NCBI GenBank assembly: GCA_002270565.1
Contig: NQMI01000022.1
Span: 248,001-312,000, forward strand
Origin: Stenocarpella maydis
Taxonomy: Eukaryota; Ascomycota; Sordariomycetes; Diaporthales; Diaporthaceae
DNA length: 64,000 nucleotides
Reading direction: 5' to 3'
The position numbers were made by a program, and so were the translations under genes. Positions 54,131 through 64,000 of the stretch are shown here, in pieces. Each line of letters starts with the position of its first letter. Position 1 is the first letter of the stretch. The notes beneath the pieces are model-generated. The model worked only from the letters and a program-made list of their open reading frames with translations, was not told the origin of the DNA and searched no databases.

Positions 54131-55044
54131 ATGAATCTTAGGTCTCTCCTGACCAGCCTAGGTCTCACCACCCTCGCAGCAGCGTGGGCGTCTCCGGCGT
54201 ATTCGGGCCTCACCCTGCAATGGCAATCACAGTTCACGGGCGCGGCTGGACAAGCCCCAGCATCCAGTGACTGGAATATCATCACCGGCTACCTTGGAGT
54301 CAATGCTGAGTGGGAAAAGTACACTGCTTCCTCCGCAAACGTACAGTGCTCTGGCGGCTCGACCCTGCAGCTCGTTCCCTGGAGGGACTCATCGACCACC
54401 TACGGTTGGACGTCAGGGCGCATCGAAAGCACTTACACGTTCACTCCGAAAGCGGGAGCCATCACTCGCGCAGAGGCTCAGATTAGGTTCGGCTCGAACG
54501 CTATTGCCAACAAGCAGGGCATCTGGCCAGCATTCTGGATCCTGGGCCAGTCCCTGCGCCAGGGTGGGAGCTGGCCAGCCTGTGGCGAGCTCGACGTCAT
54601 GGAGACTGTCAACGGAATCCTCAGGGGCTACGGCACAGCTCACTGTGGGGTTTATCCAGGTGGGCCTTGCAATGAAGGGACCGGTATAGGAAACTCGATA
54701 GCTATTCCCGACCAGGGATGGCACACTTGGAGGATCGAATGGGACCGCACGTCTAACAACTGGGCAACGGAAACCATCACTTGGTATATGGACGGCCAAA
54801 AATTCCAGCAGATCACGGGTAGCCAGTTGACTCAAGACATCTGGAATGCGCTGGCTCATTCAAGCCTATATTTCATTCTGAATGTTGCAGTTGGCGGTAC
54901 TTGGGTAAGTTGTCTCGCTCCTTTCTGACAAGTGATCCTGAATTATTGCTGACCGACCACAAGCCCGGGTATCCGAATTCAGCCACACTAGATGGTTATG
55001 GATCAATGATGGAAGTCGCTTACGTTGCCCACTATACCACCTAG
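54131..55044 (+). CDS. Secreted GH16 endo-1,3(4)-beta-glucanase-like enzyme
   Basis: Exons 54131-54904 and 54964-55044; the 59-base intron (gtaagt..acaag) is phase 0 and the product is 284 residues. Signal peptide about residues 1-20 (LLTSLGLTTLAAAWASPA). The catalytic motif is GELDVMET with Glu153, Asp155 and Glu158, in the E-x-D-x-x-E form of GH16. Supporting segments are YTASSANVQCSGGSTLQLVPW, GRIEST, KQGIWPAFWILG, WHTWRIEWDR and LNVAVGGTW-PGYPNSATLDG across the junction, ending in a beta strand (MEVAYVAHY). The enzyme should cut laminarin-type or mixed-linkage beta-glucans outside the cell. No carbohydrate-binding module, GPI tail or membrane segment. Confidence 0.9.
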
Positions 55045-55616
55045 TCATCAACATTGCCTATGTGTCAGATATTGGCAATACCTGAAGCAAAGGAGGATGG
55101 GATCTCATTCTTGAACATATCTTTATATACCCACATCAGGAACCCTACAACGTGTTTCACACTCGCTAAGCTGTTCATTACTATCAGTGGACGCAGCCAT
55201 CTGCTGGAACCTATAAGTAGTTAATCCACAATCGTTTAGAGTATCGCCCTTGCTTTTGTCCGGCTCTCACAGGAGCAAAATTCTATATACACCCTCTGTT
55301 TAGACATAGCCGACTCTTGAGCTCATGTGCTTCGCCTAAGATGGCCAGCATCAATGAAATTTTAAAAAGACAGCACCTCACGGATTAGACAATAGACACT
55401 ATCAATGGCATGCTTGTCTCGGCGGTAAGCATAGTTGGTGTCGTCAAATCTGTTTGTACAGCGGATGACTGAATGAACAATAGAAGGACAAATGCCGTTG
55501 GCTCAGTGTGATTCAAACCGTGATCGGGTGAACAGATAGGCATATGCCAGCTGCGAGTTTCAAGTGTACAATTAGAATCTTGTCGTACCATCAGCTAGAT
55601 GGTATTGAGAGATTCT

Positions 55617-55628
55617 GTACCTAGGTAC
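55617..55628. repeat. Dispersed palindrome GTACCTAGGTAC
   Basis: Perfect 12-base palindrome containing TACCTAGGTA. Confidence 0.7.
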
Positions 55629-56158
55629 ACAGGTAGAACACGTTTTGCGGCCCTAATGGGCACCAGGACAGCGTTAATTCCCATGGTCAACTGAAGTCAG
55701 GGATTCTAACCCATAAAACTGGACAACATACCAGGTAGAAACTCAGATATCCCTAACCAAAGTCCACTCTCCCAGCATCCCCAAGCACAAACTCTCACAG
55801 TACCCATACCGAGCAGCCACTGGCATATCACAGCACCCACGCCTGCAATGAGATGAGTGATGCACAAGTGTACCTCGCGTTTCTGCTAATGCGAATATCA
55901 ATTTTTTTTTCTCTGAAAGCACGACGCGTGAGACATCGGTTCCTATAAAATGTAAGACTCAATTGTCTTGGTTTGGTGGCCAGAATGAGCCTGCAAGGGA
56001 GCTCAGTCGCACGAAGCTAGTCTAAGCAGTGCAGGCATAGCCACGAGCACGCCAATGGGCTCGATTTACAATCCGCTGATTACTACCCTGTTAGGAAGGT
56101 TGTACTTTGATAAGGCAATGAGACTACCTGGGGTTCACCAGATCCTCAATTTGGCACG

Positions 56159-56168
56159 TACCTAGGTA
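56159..56168. repeat. Dispersed palindrome TACCTAGGTA
   Basis: Perfect 10-base palindrome, about 540 bases from the one at 55618. Confidence 0.7.
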
Positions 56169-56849
56169 TTCTCCAGGTTCAATCCGGCAACCGATCTTCT
56201 CTTAAACCTGGCTCGCGAGCTCATGGTTGACGTCTGCCGGTACAAACTTTGATTGTCATAGATTTGTCCCACAAACATGTTCAGGTCACTAACTGCACCA
56301 AGACAATCATGAAGGAAGATGGTTGCACCCGGCAAGAGGTGCAAGCCCGCCCACGTGGGGGCCGAACCACGACAGGTCCAAAAGAAGCTTTAAAAATCGA
56401 AGCTTTCTTGGCATTCCTGTAAGTCACAATCTTGACATCTACACCACCTAGGTTAGAGAAGAGTAAATCCCGGCAGCCCCGTAGCGCAGCAGCAGTACCT
56501 CATACCCGTGCACGCTACCAAGGTTAACGCGATTTATTATCTATTAAGTTATATTACAGTGAGCCGATGCTACTGCAACGGCAAGGCAGATAGGCACAAG
56601 CTGGGTAATTATTATCATCGTGCAGGCACCAAAGTCCGCTTTTGGCGTGATTCTCTGCATGGTGACGAGGCCATTCCGTAGCTGACGTTTACACGCGAAT
56701 GGACATGCTCACCGACCTCGGGACTGCGCCAGTGATGCACATTATAAGCCAACCTCCCTCCGCTCAACAAGATTTCTTAACTTTAGAAAACACGCAGTTC
56801 ATTATACCCCGGAATTTTCGCTTTTCAGCAGACGGCAAAAGCGGACAGG

Positions 56850-58492
56850 ATGAGGTCCCTCAGCTTTGTGCTCGCGCTGGCCACAGCAGGCCTCACCGCT
56901 GTCTCTGCCTCCAGTTTGCTTGCGCCGAGATATGTTGCCCCCCGGACTACGGGTAGCGGCATGTTCAAGCGCGAGGCCAATGGAATCACGTACCAGGTCT
57001 ATGAGCACACGAGTACCAACTCCACCCTTGAAATTGTTGAAGACAGTGGTATCTGCGAGACTACTCCCGGGGTCAAGACTTACTCCGGCTACCTCTCAGT
57101 CGGGACAAACATGTCTATGTGGTTCTGGTTCTTTGAAGCCCGAAGTAATCCGTCTAGCGCCCCGCTTGCATTGTGGCTCAACGGGGGTCCCGGATGCTCC
57201 TCCATGATAGGGCTGTTCCAGGAACATGGACCTTGCCATTTCGTCAACGGCAGCGACGAACCTGTTTTGAACCCATATAGTTGGAATAATTACGCCAATA
57301 TGCTCTACGTGGACCAGCCTATCGGTACCGGTTTCAGCTTTGGTGACGATGAGGCCACCTCTACTGTCACAGCAGCCCCTTTTGTGTGGAAATTCATGCA
57401 AGCCTTCTTCGAGGCATTCCCCACTTACGAGAGCCGTGAATTTGGGCTCTGGACAGAAAGCTATGGCGGCCACTACGGACCCGAGTTTGCTGGTATATAA
57501 AAGACCCTTCCGGATGCGAGCGAACAGTGAACTGAGTGAAGAGCTGACACGGCTCTAGAGTACTTCCAAAGTCAAAACAAGGCCGTCGCCGACGGCTCGG
57601 TTACCGGAGAGGTGATCGATCTTGTGGCTCTAGGGATCAATAACGGCTGGATTGATCCAATTATCCAGGAGCAAGCCTATGTCGATTTCGCGTACAATAA
57701 TTCATGGCGTCAGCTTATCAACGAGACACAATATGCCCAACTTCAAGAAGCCTATGAGACACAGTGTCTTCCCCTCCTTCAGAAATGTCCTGGCAAGGTT
57801 GGAAGCAACAGGGCATGCCTAAATGCCGATAATGCATGCTACGAATCAGTTGAGGGCGTTGTTGAGAACGGGGTTGTCGATTTCGACGTCTACGATATCC
57901 GACAGCCGAGCTCGGATCCTTTTCCTCCAGAGACGTATGTTACGTACCTGCAGCGGCCAGACATCATGAAGGCGATTGGTGCCCAAGTCACCTATAGCGA
58001 GTGTCCGGACGAGCCCTATTACAAGATAGCGGATACTGGTGACGATGCACGGTCTTTTCTTGACGCGCTAAGCACAGTCGTACAATCTGGTATTTCGACC
58101 TTGATCTGGGCTGGCGATGCCGGTACGCGTGCACACCCCCTACCCCGTTGTTATTACACTAAATTTTGATCAAACAGACTGGATCTGCAATTATCTTGGT
58201 AATGAGCGTTCCGCCAATCGAATCGAGTACAGCGGCTCAGCAGAGTTCCAAGCAGCCGCTCTCCAGGAATATGCTGTGAATGGGAGTTCCTACGGGCAGT
58301 TCAAGACAGTCGGCAACTTGAATTACTTGAAAGTAACGGCCGCCGGGCACGAAGTGCCAGCCTATCGTTAGTGCTCTGGAAAGCTCACCCTCCGACAGTC
58401 ACTTTGCTGACAAGACCACTCAAATAGAACCCGAAGTATCACTACAGGCCTTCAAACAAATCATGAAGGGGCAGCCTTTAACCTCGCAGTAA
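56850..58492 (+). CDS. Secreted serine carboxypeptidase (S10)
   Basis: Exons 56850-57492, 57559-58122, 58178-58366 and 58428-58492; three introns of 55-66 bases; product 486 residues. Signal peptide residues 1-21 (SFVLALATAGLTAVSAS), with a short propeptide-like stretch up to KR at about 40. The triad is visible: Ser204 in WTESYGGHYGP, Asp403 in WAGDADWICNYLG, and His460 in AGHEVPAYQPE. The oxyanion-hole motif is LWLNGGPGCSSM. Junctions fit the family (YGPEFA-EYFQSQNK, IWAGDA-DWICN, VPAY-QPEVSLQ). Ser, Asp and His are all in the usual order, so it should be active: an acid exopeptidase that trims amino acids from C-termini of external peptides. The Thr in TESYGG replaces the more common Gly. 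Confidence 0.92.
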
Positions 58493-59116
58493 TTTCAATG
58501 AACCGGGAGATTCGCAGAGCATAAGGGGAAGGGCACAGAGGTACGTAATACAGCCTCCAGTACATGAATATTCCCCACCACTCAAATCATATATTCCAAT
58601 TAGGAATTGCAAGCTAATCTATGTACTTGAATAGTTGCATGGTTTGGTTGCACGTATGGGTATTCTGGGTACCTAGATATGGTTGTCCGGATGGTCAGGT
58701 TTGTATGTCTGTATGTACTGGGTGATATGGGTTGTGTTGTTAGGCGTGTATAGGACTCTCAAGTATTTTAGTTTGTAGTAGATGTTGTGGGTCTCTGGTG
58801 GGGTGTGCCCAGGTACCCTCCCTCCAGATGTCTGAAATATCTATATAGTTCATTTCGAAAGCCCGCTACAAGTACTAGCATCCTGGATTGCATTATCCCG
58901 GCGCTTTGTCTAGTGTTCTATTATTACACTTCAAAAGCGGCTTCGATTCACTGATGACGGAGGAAGAGGTAAATCCTTCCCATAGAGATGTAGCCTTAGA
59001 AGAAATACATGCTATCATTTCCCTATGTGGGCTATGTTAGTTATTCTTGCCCCCGTTGTCATTGAATCCTCATATTTCGCGCACCTCGACTGCCCTTCTT
59101 CAAGTTATCACCACTC
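58493..59116. other. Convergent 3' intergenic spacer
   Basis: About 620 bases between two convergent genes. It contains a TG-rich stretch (58640-58790). No gene supported. Confidence 0.45.
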
Positions 59117-62100
59117 TCAATAAGGCTTGGGCTCCTTCCAAACAGGTAAGCTCCTCAGTCTTCTCCTGTCGAAATCCACCTCACCCTTGCTGTTGACCCA
59201 GGTCCCCTCATCAGTAGCCTCCAAGTTGTCCTCGCTGAGGCTCTCGATCTCCTGTTTGCTCAAGCCATAATTATCCTTCGGCAACCATATCAGAGGTGCT
59301 TTGCTGGTGAGGCTGGGGTTCTGATATGCCTTTTTGATATCCTCCTCGTCATACTCAGGGGCCGGCTCGGTCTCTGCTAGCGTGCGAGCGAGGAAAGCAC
59401 GCATGGCTTCATGCGAAGCATACACTTGCGGTTCGAGGAACCGTGCGATTGGAGAAACAACCTTCTGTGGGAGATGCATCTCTCGGCCGAGACGCTGCAC
59501 GCGAGATCGCTCGTCCTCATCTGCTCGTGCATCTCCAGCAGCGACAGCCTGGCCTTCCTCTGCGGCGGAGAGCAGAGGGTCCTGCTCCTCATCATCATTG
59601 ATCATATCATCTGGAAAATGGTCCTCCAACGGGTTCAGGTAACTGTTCGTTACGATGTGGTAGCCAATGCTTGCGACGAACAAGATAGCCAGCATGATCG
59701 CAGGGCCCTTGGCCTTCCGCAGGCCAAAGAGCCCGATTAAAGACAGCTCGCCGATGTATACACCAGCTAGGATCTGCTTGAGTGCACGTGCATAGCATTT
59801 CCCCTTCGTCTCGATTTTCGGCTGGACCATAAACAACTAGGACCTGTTAGCCACCTTCTACGGGTCCCAAAGTGATACCTTTTGATACGTTCCGAGGCGC
59901 CAAGATCGGGCAAATGCAGAAGAACACTCACCAAAGTGTACCGGTAGGAGAAATAGAAGAGAGACAGCCCCACAGCTGCAAACCCCAGAACAAGAGGAGA
60001 TATGCAGCTGTAAGCTAATGCGATTATGACGAAATTTGTGAATTTCGGGTAAACCTTTCCATATGCAATCCCCTTGAGGTTCACATAGTGATTATACTTA
60101 TCTCGTGGGGTTTTGTATATGAAGAGCTCGAAAAAGAGATATTTGAGCAGGTCAGACCAATCCATGATGTTCTTCATAGAGGCTAGTTATTACTTCGTCA
60201 GCATAAACCTTAACAACTCAAACAGACGTGCATCACCCGGAGGAGCAGCTCAAGCTATCACGATATCGATTCATTAAACTCAAAGACCAAGCCCTTCGCA
60301 ACAAAAGGGCCTCGTCTAGCAGGTGAACCGACGCTTAAAATAAAGGCGACTCAAAGTGCTCCTCCCATGAATATTGGTGTCTGGAAAAGGGGGGGGGGTT
60401 TGAAGATAGGGGAATACGAACAAGTGAGTCCCTGAAGTATGAAGTAAGTCAGGTAGAAGTTTGATGATTTTGGAAGGTTCTCGGCAAGCATCTGAGGCAC
60501 TTTGTGCGGGTTGTTGATGATCATCGGGATGAAGGCAGTTGCCGATGAGGATAGAGCTGTGACCAGGAACACCTGTATGATCTGAAATGCAAAGTACCAG
60601 GCTTGAACTTGCAGTTCTGCCGTGACTATGGTAGGTTGTCCCGATGCTCTTGCCACATCTTGGTCAAGAGATGTCAGCTATGCGTCCTACAGCTTGAAAT
60701 GTGGGTGGAACTGGGAAGGGAAGCAGGAAGTCATCGTGTGTGTGACTTACGTCGCATTAAGTTCGGCAAATAAGATGCAAATTTGCTTGTGAGGAATGGA
60801 GGCAACAATCCTTCGAGAAGGCCAAGGAGTGGATCGGGGAGGCTGTTGATCCACGAGAGCCATGAGACGTTATCAGCGAGGTAGTTCACGTTCGATATAG
60901 TACCGATGATGGCGGTTGGGATCGACCAGAAGATGATGAGAAGCGCCTGCAGCATTTGGTCAGTGATGAATGCACCCATGGCAGACTTCCATTCGAATAG
61001 TTATTTGGAAGACAAGGCCGTTGCGCCCGATTGCTTGTCTGAAGGACTGAAAGGTGGAAAGGCCTTCGAGACGCAGGTCAAATAGTCGAGACGTTTTGCT
61101 TTCAGGAGAGTTGACATTGTGTCCGGAAGCTGCTTACTATCATAATGTTTGCCATTGACTTTTTGGATAGTCGTTCGGCCTGTGGCATGGCGACAGTCTT
61201 CCATATAATTTCGTTCGGAACCACGCCAATGAGTCTCGACCGGATAGCCAGTGCGGAAGGCACGGCAAGACGGGTCCGAGATTCACCTCGATAGGCTCGT
61301 TGTGCTGCCGACTGAGTCGCGTATTCAACAAAGATGGCGCATCGATCGTGCACATCTGCATTTTCAGCCGAGTAAGACTCGCGCTTCTCGGCGACCTTTT
61401 GCACAGCTTCATTCACCTCGTTGCGCAGGTGTTGGATAAGATCGGCGGCGTTGCCAGTGAGATAGAACTGTCGCTTACGTGGACGCGCGCTCTCGACGGC
61501 CGCATTCGCTGCACTTCCACCGGCCTCTAGGCCTTCTATTCGACGGATCTGAGCGATCTTTTTGCTGGCCTGCCGGAGGTACGCGACTTCGGCGAATTCC
61601 AGTCTCAGTGTCCTGTCCTTCATCGACTCGACCTCATCGTCTAGCGACTTTGTTGTTTTCACAACCCATTGATGTCTTGCTTCGCTGCCGAAGATTTGCT
61701 GCGGGTCAGAGGTTGTGGAGGCGTCCTTTGGCGGGTCGAGATAGAGGACGGTCCGCGACGAGAGTCGAGATGCGTTTGCTCGAGATAGGTACCAAGCTTG
61801 GCGCAGTCCAACCAGCCAGATTCGCTCTCTGGCAATGACCAGCATGACAAATCCGAAGAAGACCCAAGCCACAACAGCATGAGCGTATAGTCTGTCCTTG
61901 TAGAGTACATTGCCAAAACCAAGACGATCGAGCTGTGACTGAGACCCGCCGCCGGTGGCGTTGACCGGAAACAGGATGACCCAGGTGATGGCCGCTCCTA
62001 CAAAACAGACGAAGACGGACGTCTTGAGAAATCGAAGATACAGATAAGCGTCGAGAGATGAATGCTCGAGCACGAATTTTTCGTCAAGCTGCCTCATGGT

Positions 62101-62590
62101 TCGGATCCATTCGAATCGTTTGAGGCTTGATATGGGCGTGCGATCCCTACCTGATGTTAGCTATGTAGGCAGAAGGCTGGGCAAGACCAGCCTCAGGATG
62201 GAGGAATATACTTCTCAGGAATAACATCTATGTAGGTCCTTGGGGCATAAATCCTGCGAAGAGGGCGCCTGATGAAGACGAACACCGTGAAGAGGAAGGT
62301 TGCACTGATCAAGGACGGGACCAAAGTGGCCAAGACGGCAGGTAGAGATGCTGACTGATTCGACTGTGGTGTCCATCAGTCCGAGAGGTGACCTTAAAAA
62401 GACTCCTCCAGCACTCGGGGGGGGGAGGAAAAAAACATCCGGGTCAGATGGAATAACGGGGTTGGGGGACTGCTGCGAACCGATCTCAAGGTGAGGGTGC
62501 ACTCACATCGCTGCCGATCGTCTCGTTGCTCGAGGTGACAGCTGAGGGGCGCGTGTCCCATGCGGGACTCAAGACATGCTGAGAGTCCAT
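59117..62590 (-). CDS. CSC1/OSCA/TMEM63-type calcium-permeable channel
   Basis: Seven exons: 62590-62507, 62354-62212, 62146-61138, 60985-60751, 60658-60422, 60182-59932, 59836-59117; product 892 residues. Junctions were fitted to the family: FVFIRRPLRRIYAPRTYIDVIPEK-DRTPISSLKRFEWI, ANIMI-SAMGAFITDQ, LMR-HVARASGQPT, LQGLT-SSMKNIMDW, and YRYTL-LFMVQPKIETKG. Features: an N-terminal membrane helix in exon 2, two more in exon 3, then a cytosolic domain with a ferredoxin-like part, and a multi-helix channel region with ALLIIFWSIPTAIIGTISNVNYL, YFAFQIIQVFLV and PHKVPQMLAENLPKSSNFYLTYFILQGL. A long acidic cytosolic tail ends the protein. The family forms osmosensitive or mechanosensitive cation channels. 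Donor GTTCGT of intron 5 is unusual but fits frame. Confidence 0.88.
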
Positions 62591-63498
62591 TTTTCCTGTA
62601 TCTCCAAACGCAGTCGGCCCTCTGAGAGACCGGTTCACTGCAAGTGGGATGGGACGGGTTGATGGGGTTTAGAGTTCAGGGTGGAGATGTAGGGTGGCTG
62701 TCGACTGTCTGGGATCCATTGTCGCAAATGTTTTGGACCTGCCTGAGGTAAGAGGCGGTGACGTCTTGAAATCGCCCCCAGTGCTCAGGATTGTCTCCCT
62801 GTGCGGCCGCAGAACCCTAACCCTGTTGACGTCGTTCATCCCAGTCTGCCCGGGTTTGGGAACGGGGAGTGACGATGGACGCACGCCTCCTTCAACGCTC
62901 CCATGGCAAACTTCTGATGATAATATGTACAAGCCGTCTATGTGAGGATCCATCACAAAACATTGGGTAAATGGAGATAGCATGCTGCATTTTCAAAGAA
63001 ACCGTAGACCTGCACCCACATGAACGGGGGCATAGCGCCCACGCCTGACGCCCATACCCTTGCCCAGTGCCTCTTTGTAGTAGGTTAGCCTTGAATGTAG
63101 TACTGTGTAGGTGCAAATGTGTAGGGGTTTCTGTTTTGCCACCACTATAGACCTCACGTCACTCCTGTCAGGAGGCGTACACGTTTTTGACGTAGCTGTA
63201 ATCGCGGCCATGGGTTGATGAATTAGTATGAGTGGTGGTTGATGTTTTGTTTACTCTAGTATGAATAAAATACCGGTGTACCATAAATTTCCCGGTGCTA
63301 GACTTCTGGTTCTTCAAGGTTCCAGACCAATGACTTACAGCCTACCTCGGTGGCCATTATCAGAAGATTCCTTTTTATCCCGCATGTTGCCGGCACACAG
63401 TACTCGGCACCACCATATACATGCACCTCCCTTTCCCGAAATGTATCTTTTCCGCAGATCCCACCTGGTTCGAAAGGCCAGCAGCCAGCTGCGGCAGC
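62591..63498. other. Intergenic, CSC1 promoter
   Basis: About 900 bases. It holds a short telomere-like motif AACCCTAACCCT (62813-62824). No gene supported. Confidence 0.5.
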
Positions 63499-64000
63499 TC
63501 AATACCACGTCGGAGCCACGGACCAATGACGAAGCATGGTGTTGACAGCATTGTTCCACTCAAATTCAAAACACTGAGCCAGCTGGTCTGCTTCTTCTGG
63601 AGACGGCTCACGCCCGCCCCACATTTCAGGCCTCATGGCCTCTATCGCAGCATATGCAGCCACGAGGTTGCTACAAGTTGTCTGTTATCAGCGCCAAGTA
63701 CTGAAGCAAGAAGCATGATATCATATCGAAGCCTGCGGTGTTGTGGGTGAAAAGTGAAGTAGGACTCACTCGTTGACAATCTTCTGAAGGCAGAGCCAAG
63801 CCATATTCCAGCTCCTATTGCTCTCTGGGTCACTGCGTACTCTCGTCTGTGCGTCCGTCACGATATCCCCACAGAAAGGATAGTTCCTCGTCAGACCCCT
63901 CAGCTCGGTGAGGAACTGGTTGCTGCTGACATAGTAGCTCCATGCCTCCGTCATTGGGCCTTGGAAAGCCACAGCATCATTCTCATCACATGTTGCCGCT
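63499..64000 (-). CDS. C-terminal part of an unrecognised protein (cut by window edge)
   Basis: The minus strand is open from the right edge through 63770 and then splices (gtgagt..cttgtag, 99-base intron) to a last exon 63670-63499. The visible C-terminal part is about 134 residues. It is hydrophilic and helical, with several Trp (TEAWSYYVSSNQF, SDPESNRSWNMAWLCLQKIV) and a C-terminus reading QCFEFEWNNAVNTMLRHW before a TWY end. The codon phases of the two exons agree (phase 2), which supports the splice. I do not recognise the family. No membrane helix in the visible part. The 5' part lies beyond 64000. Confidence 0.6.

Larger units (their letters stand above)
55045..56849. other. Intergenic with two TACCTAGGTA palindromes
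   Basis: About 1.8 kb. TACCTAGGTA at 55618-55627 (extended to GTACCTAGGTAC) and at 56159-56168. No gene supported. Confidence 0.5.

Noticed and set aside
1..64000. Secondary-metabolite gene cluster
   Set aside because: No polyketide synthase, non-ribosomal peptide synthetase, terpene synthase or dedicated transcription factor gene is visible.
1..64000. Intact transposon, CRISPR array or operon-like structures
   Set aside because: No transposase or integrase motifs and no regularly spaced repeats; gene structure is eukaryotic with individual promoters.

Overview
The window is nuclear DNA of a filamentous ascomycete (Pezizomycotina, most likely a Sordariomycete). The evidence is intron-split genes with short GT..AG introns (mostly 53-150 bases, branch points resembling CTGAC), each gene with its own promoter on either strand, GC-rich coding sequence, and intergenic AT-rich islands that resemble RIP-worn repeats. 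Fungus-specific families are also present (CRH transglycosylase, DUR3, Dal5-type permease, CSC1 channel). I found no rRNA, tRNA, transposase or CRISPR. All exon structures were built by hand from reading frame, splice consensus and family conservation.

Layout. 1-9 kb: the N-terminus of a secreted protein cut by the left edge, a butanediol-dehydrogenase-type alcohol dehydrogenase, a fungus-specific conserved protein, and a small secreted NTF2-like protein next to an AT-rich island. 10-21 kb: a CRH-type GH16 cell-wall transglycosylase with a membrane tail, a calmodulin-like EF-hand protein, a small conserved-looking protein, and a membrane-anchored GH3 beta-glucosidase. 23-29 kb: a type II membrane kinase-like protein, a small His-rich protein, and a PLC-like phosphodiesterase. 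29.6-30.6 kb: an AT-rich gene-free island.

30-55 kb is rich in hydrolases and transporters: a GH5 endoglucanase with a possible GPI tail, the urea transporter DUR3 with a cluster of GATA sites upstream, a GH5 sterylglucosidase/glucosylceramidase-type enzyme, an M6 metallopeptidase, a Trk potassium transporter, an unclassified secreted TIM-barrel glycosidase-like protein, a Dal5/ACS-family MFS permease divergent from an intracellular GH105 unsaturated-uronyl hydrolase, and a secreted GH16 endoglucanase. 56-64 kb: a serine carboxypeptidase, a CSC1/OSCA/TMEM63-type channel, and the C-terminus of an unrecognised protein running off the right edge.

Working together: the secreted or surface-bound hydrolases (GH5, GH3, GH16, M6, S10) would release sugars and peptides outside the cell, while DUR3, the Dal5-type permease and Trk take up urea, organic anions and potassium. 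The permease/GH105 pair is the best candidate for a functional module. I see no polyketide, peptide or terpene synthase core, so this is not a classical secondary-metabolite cluster.
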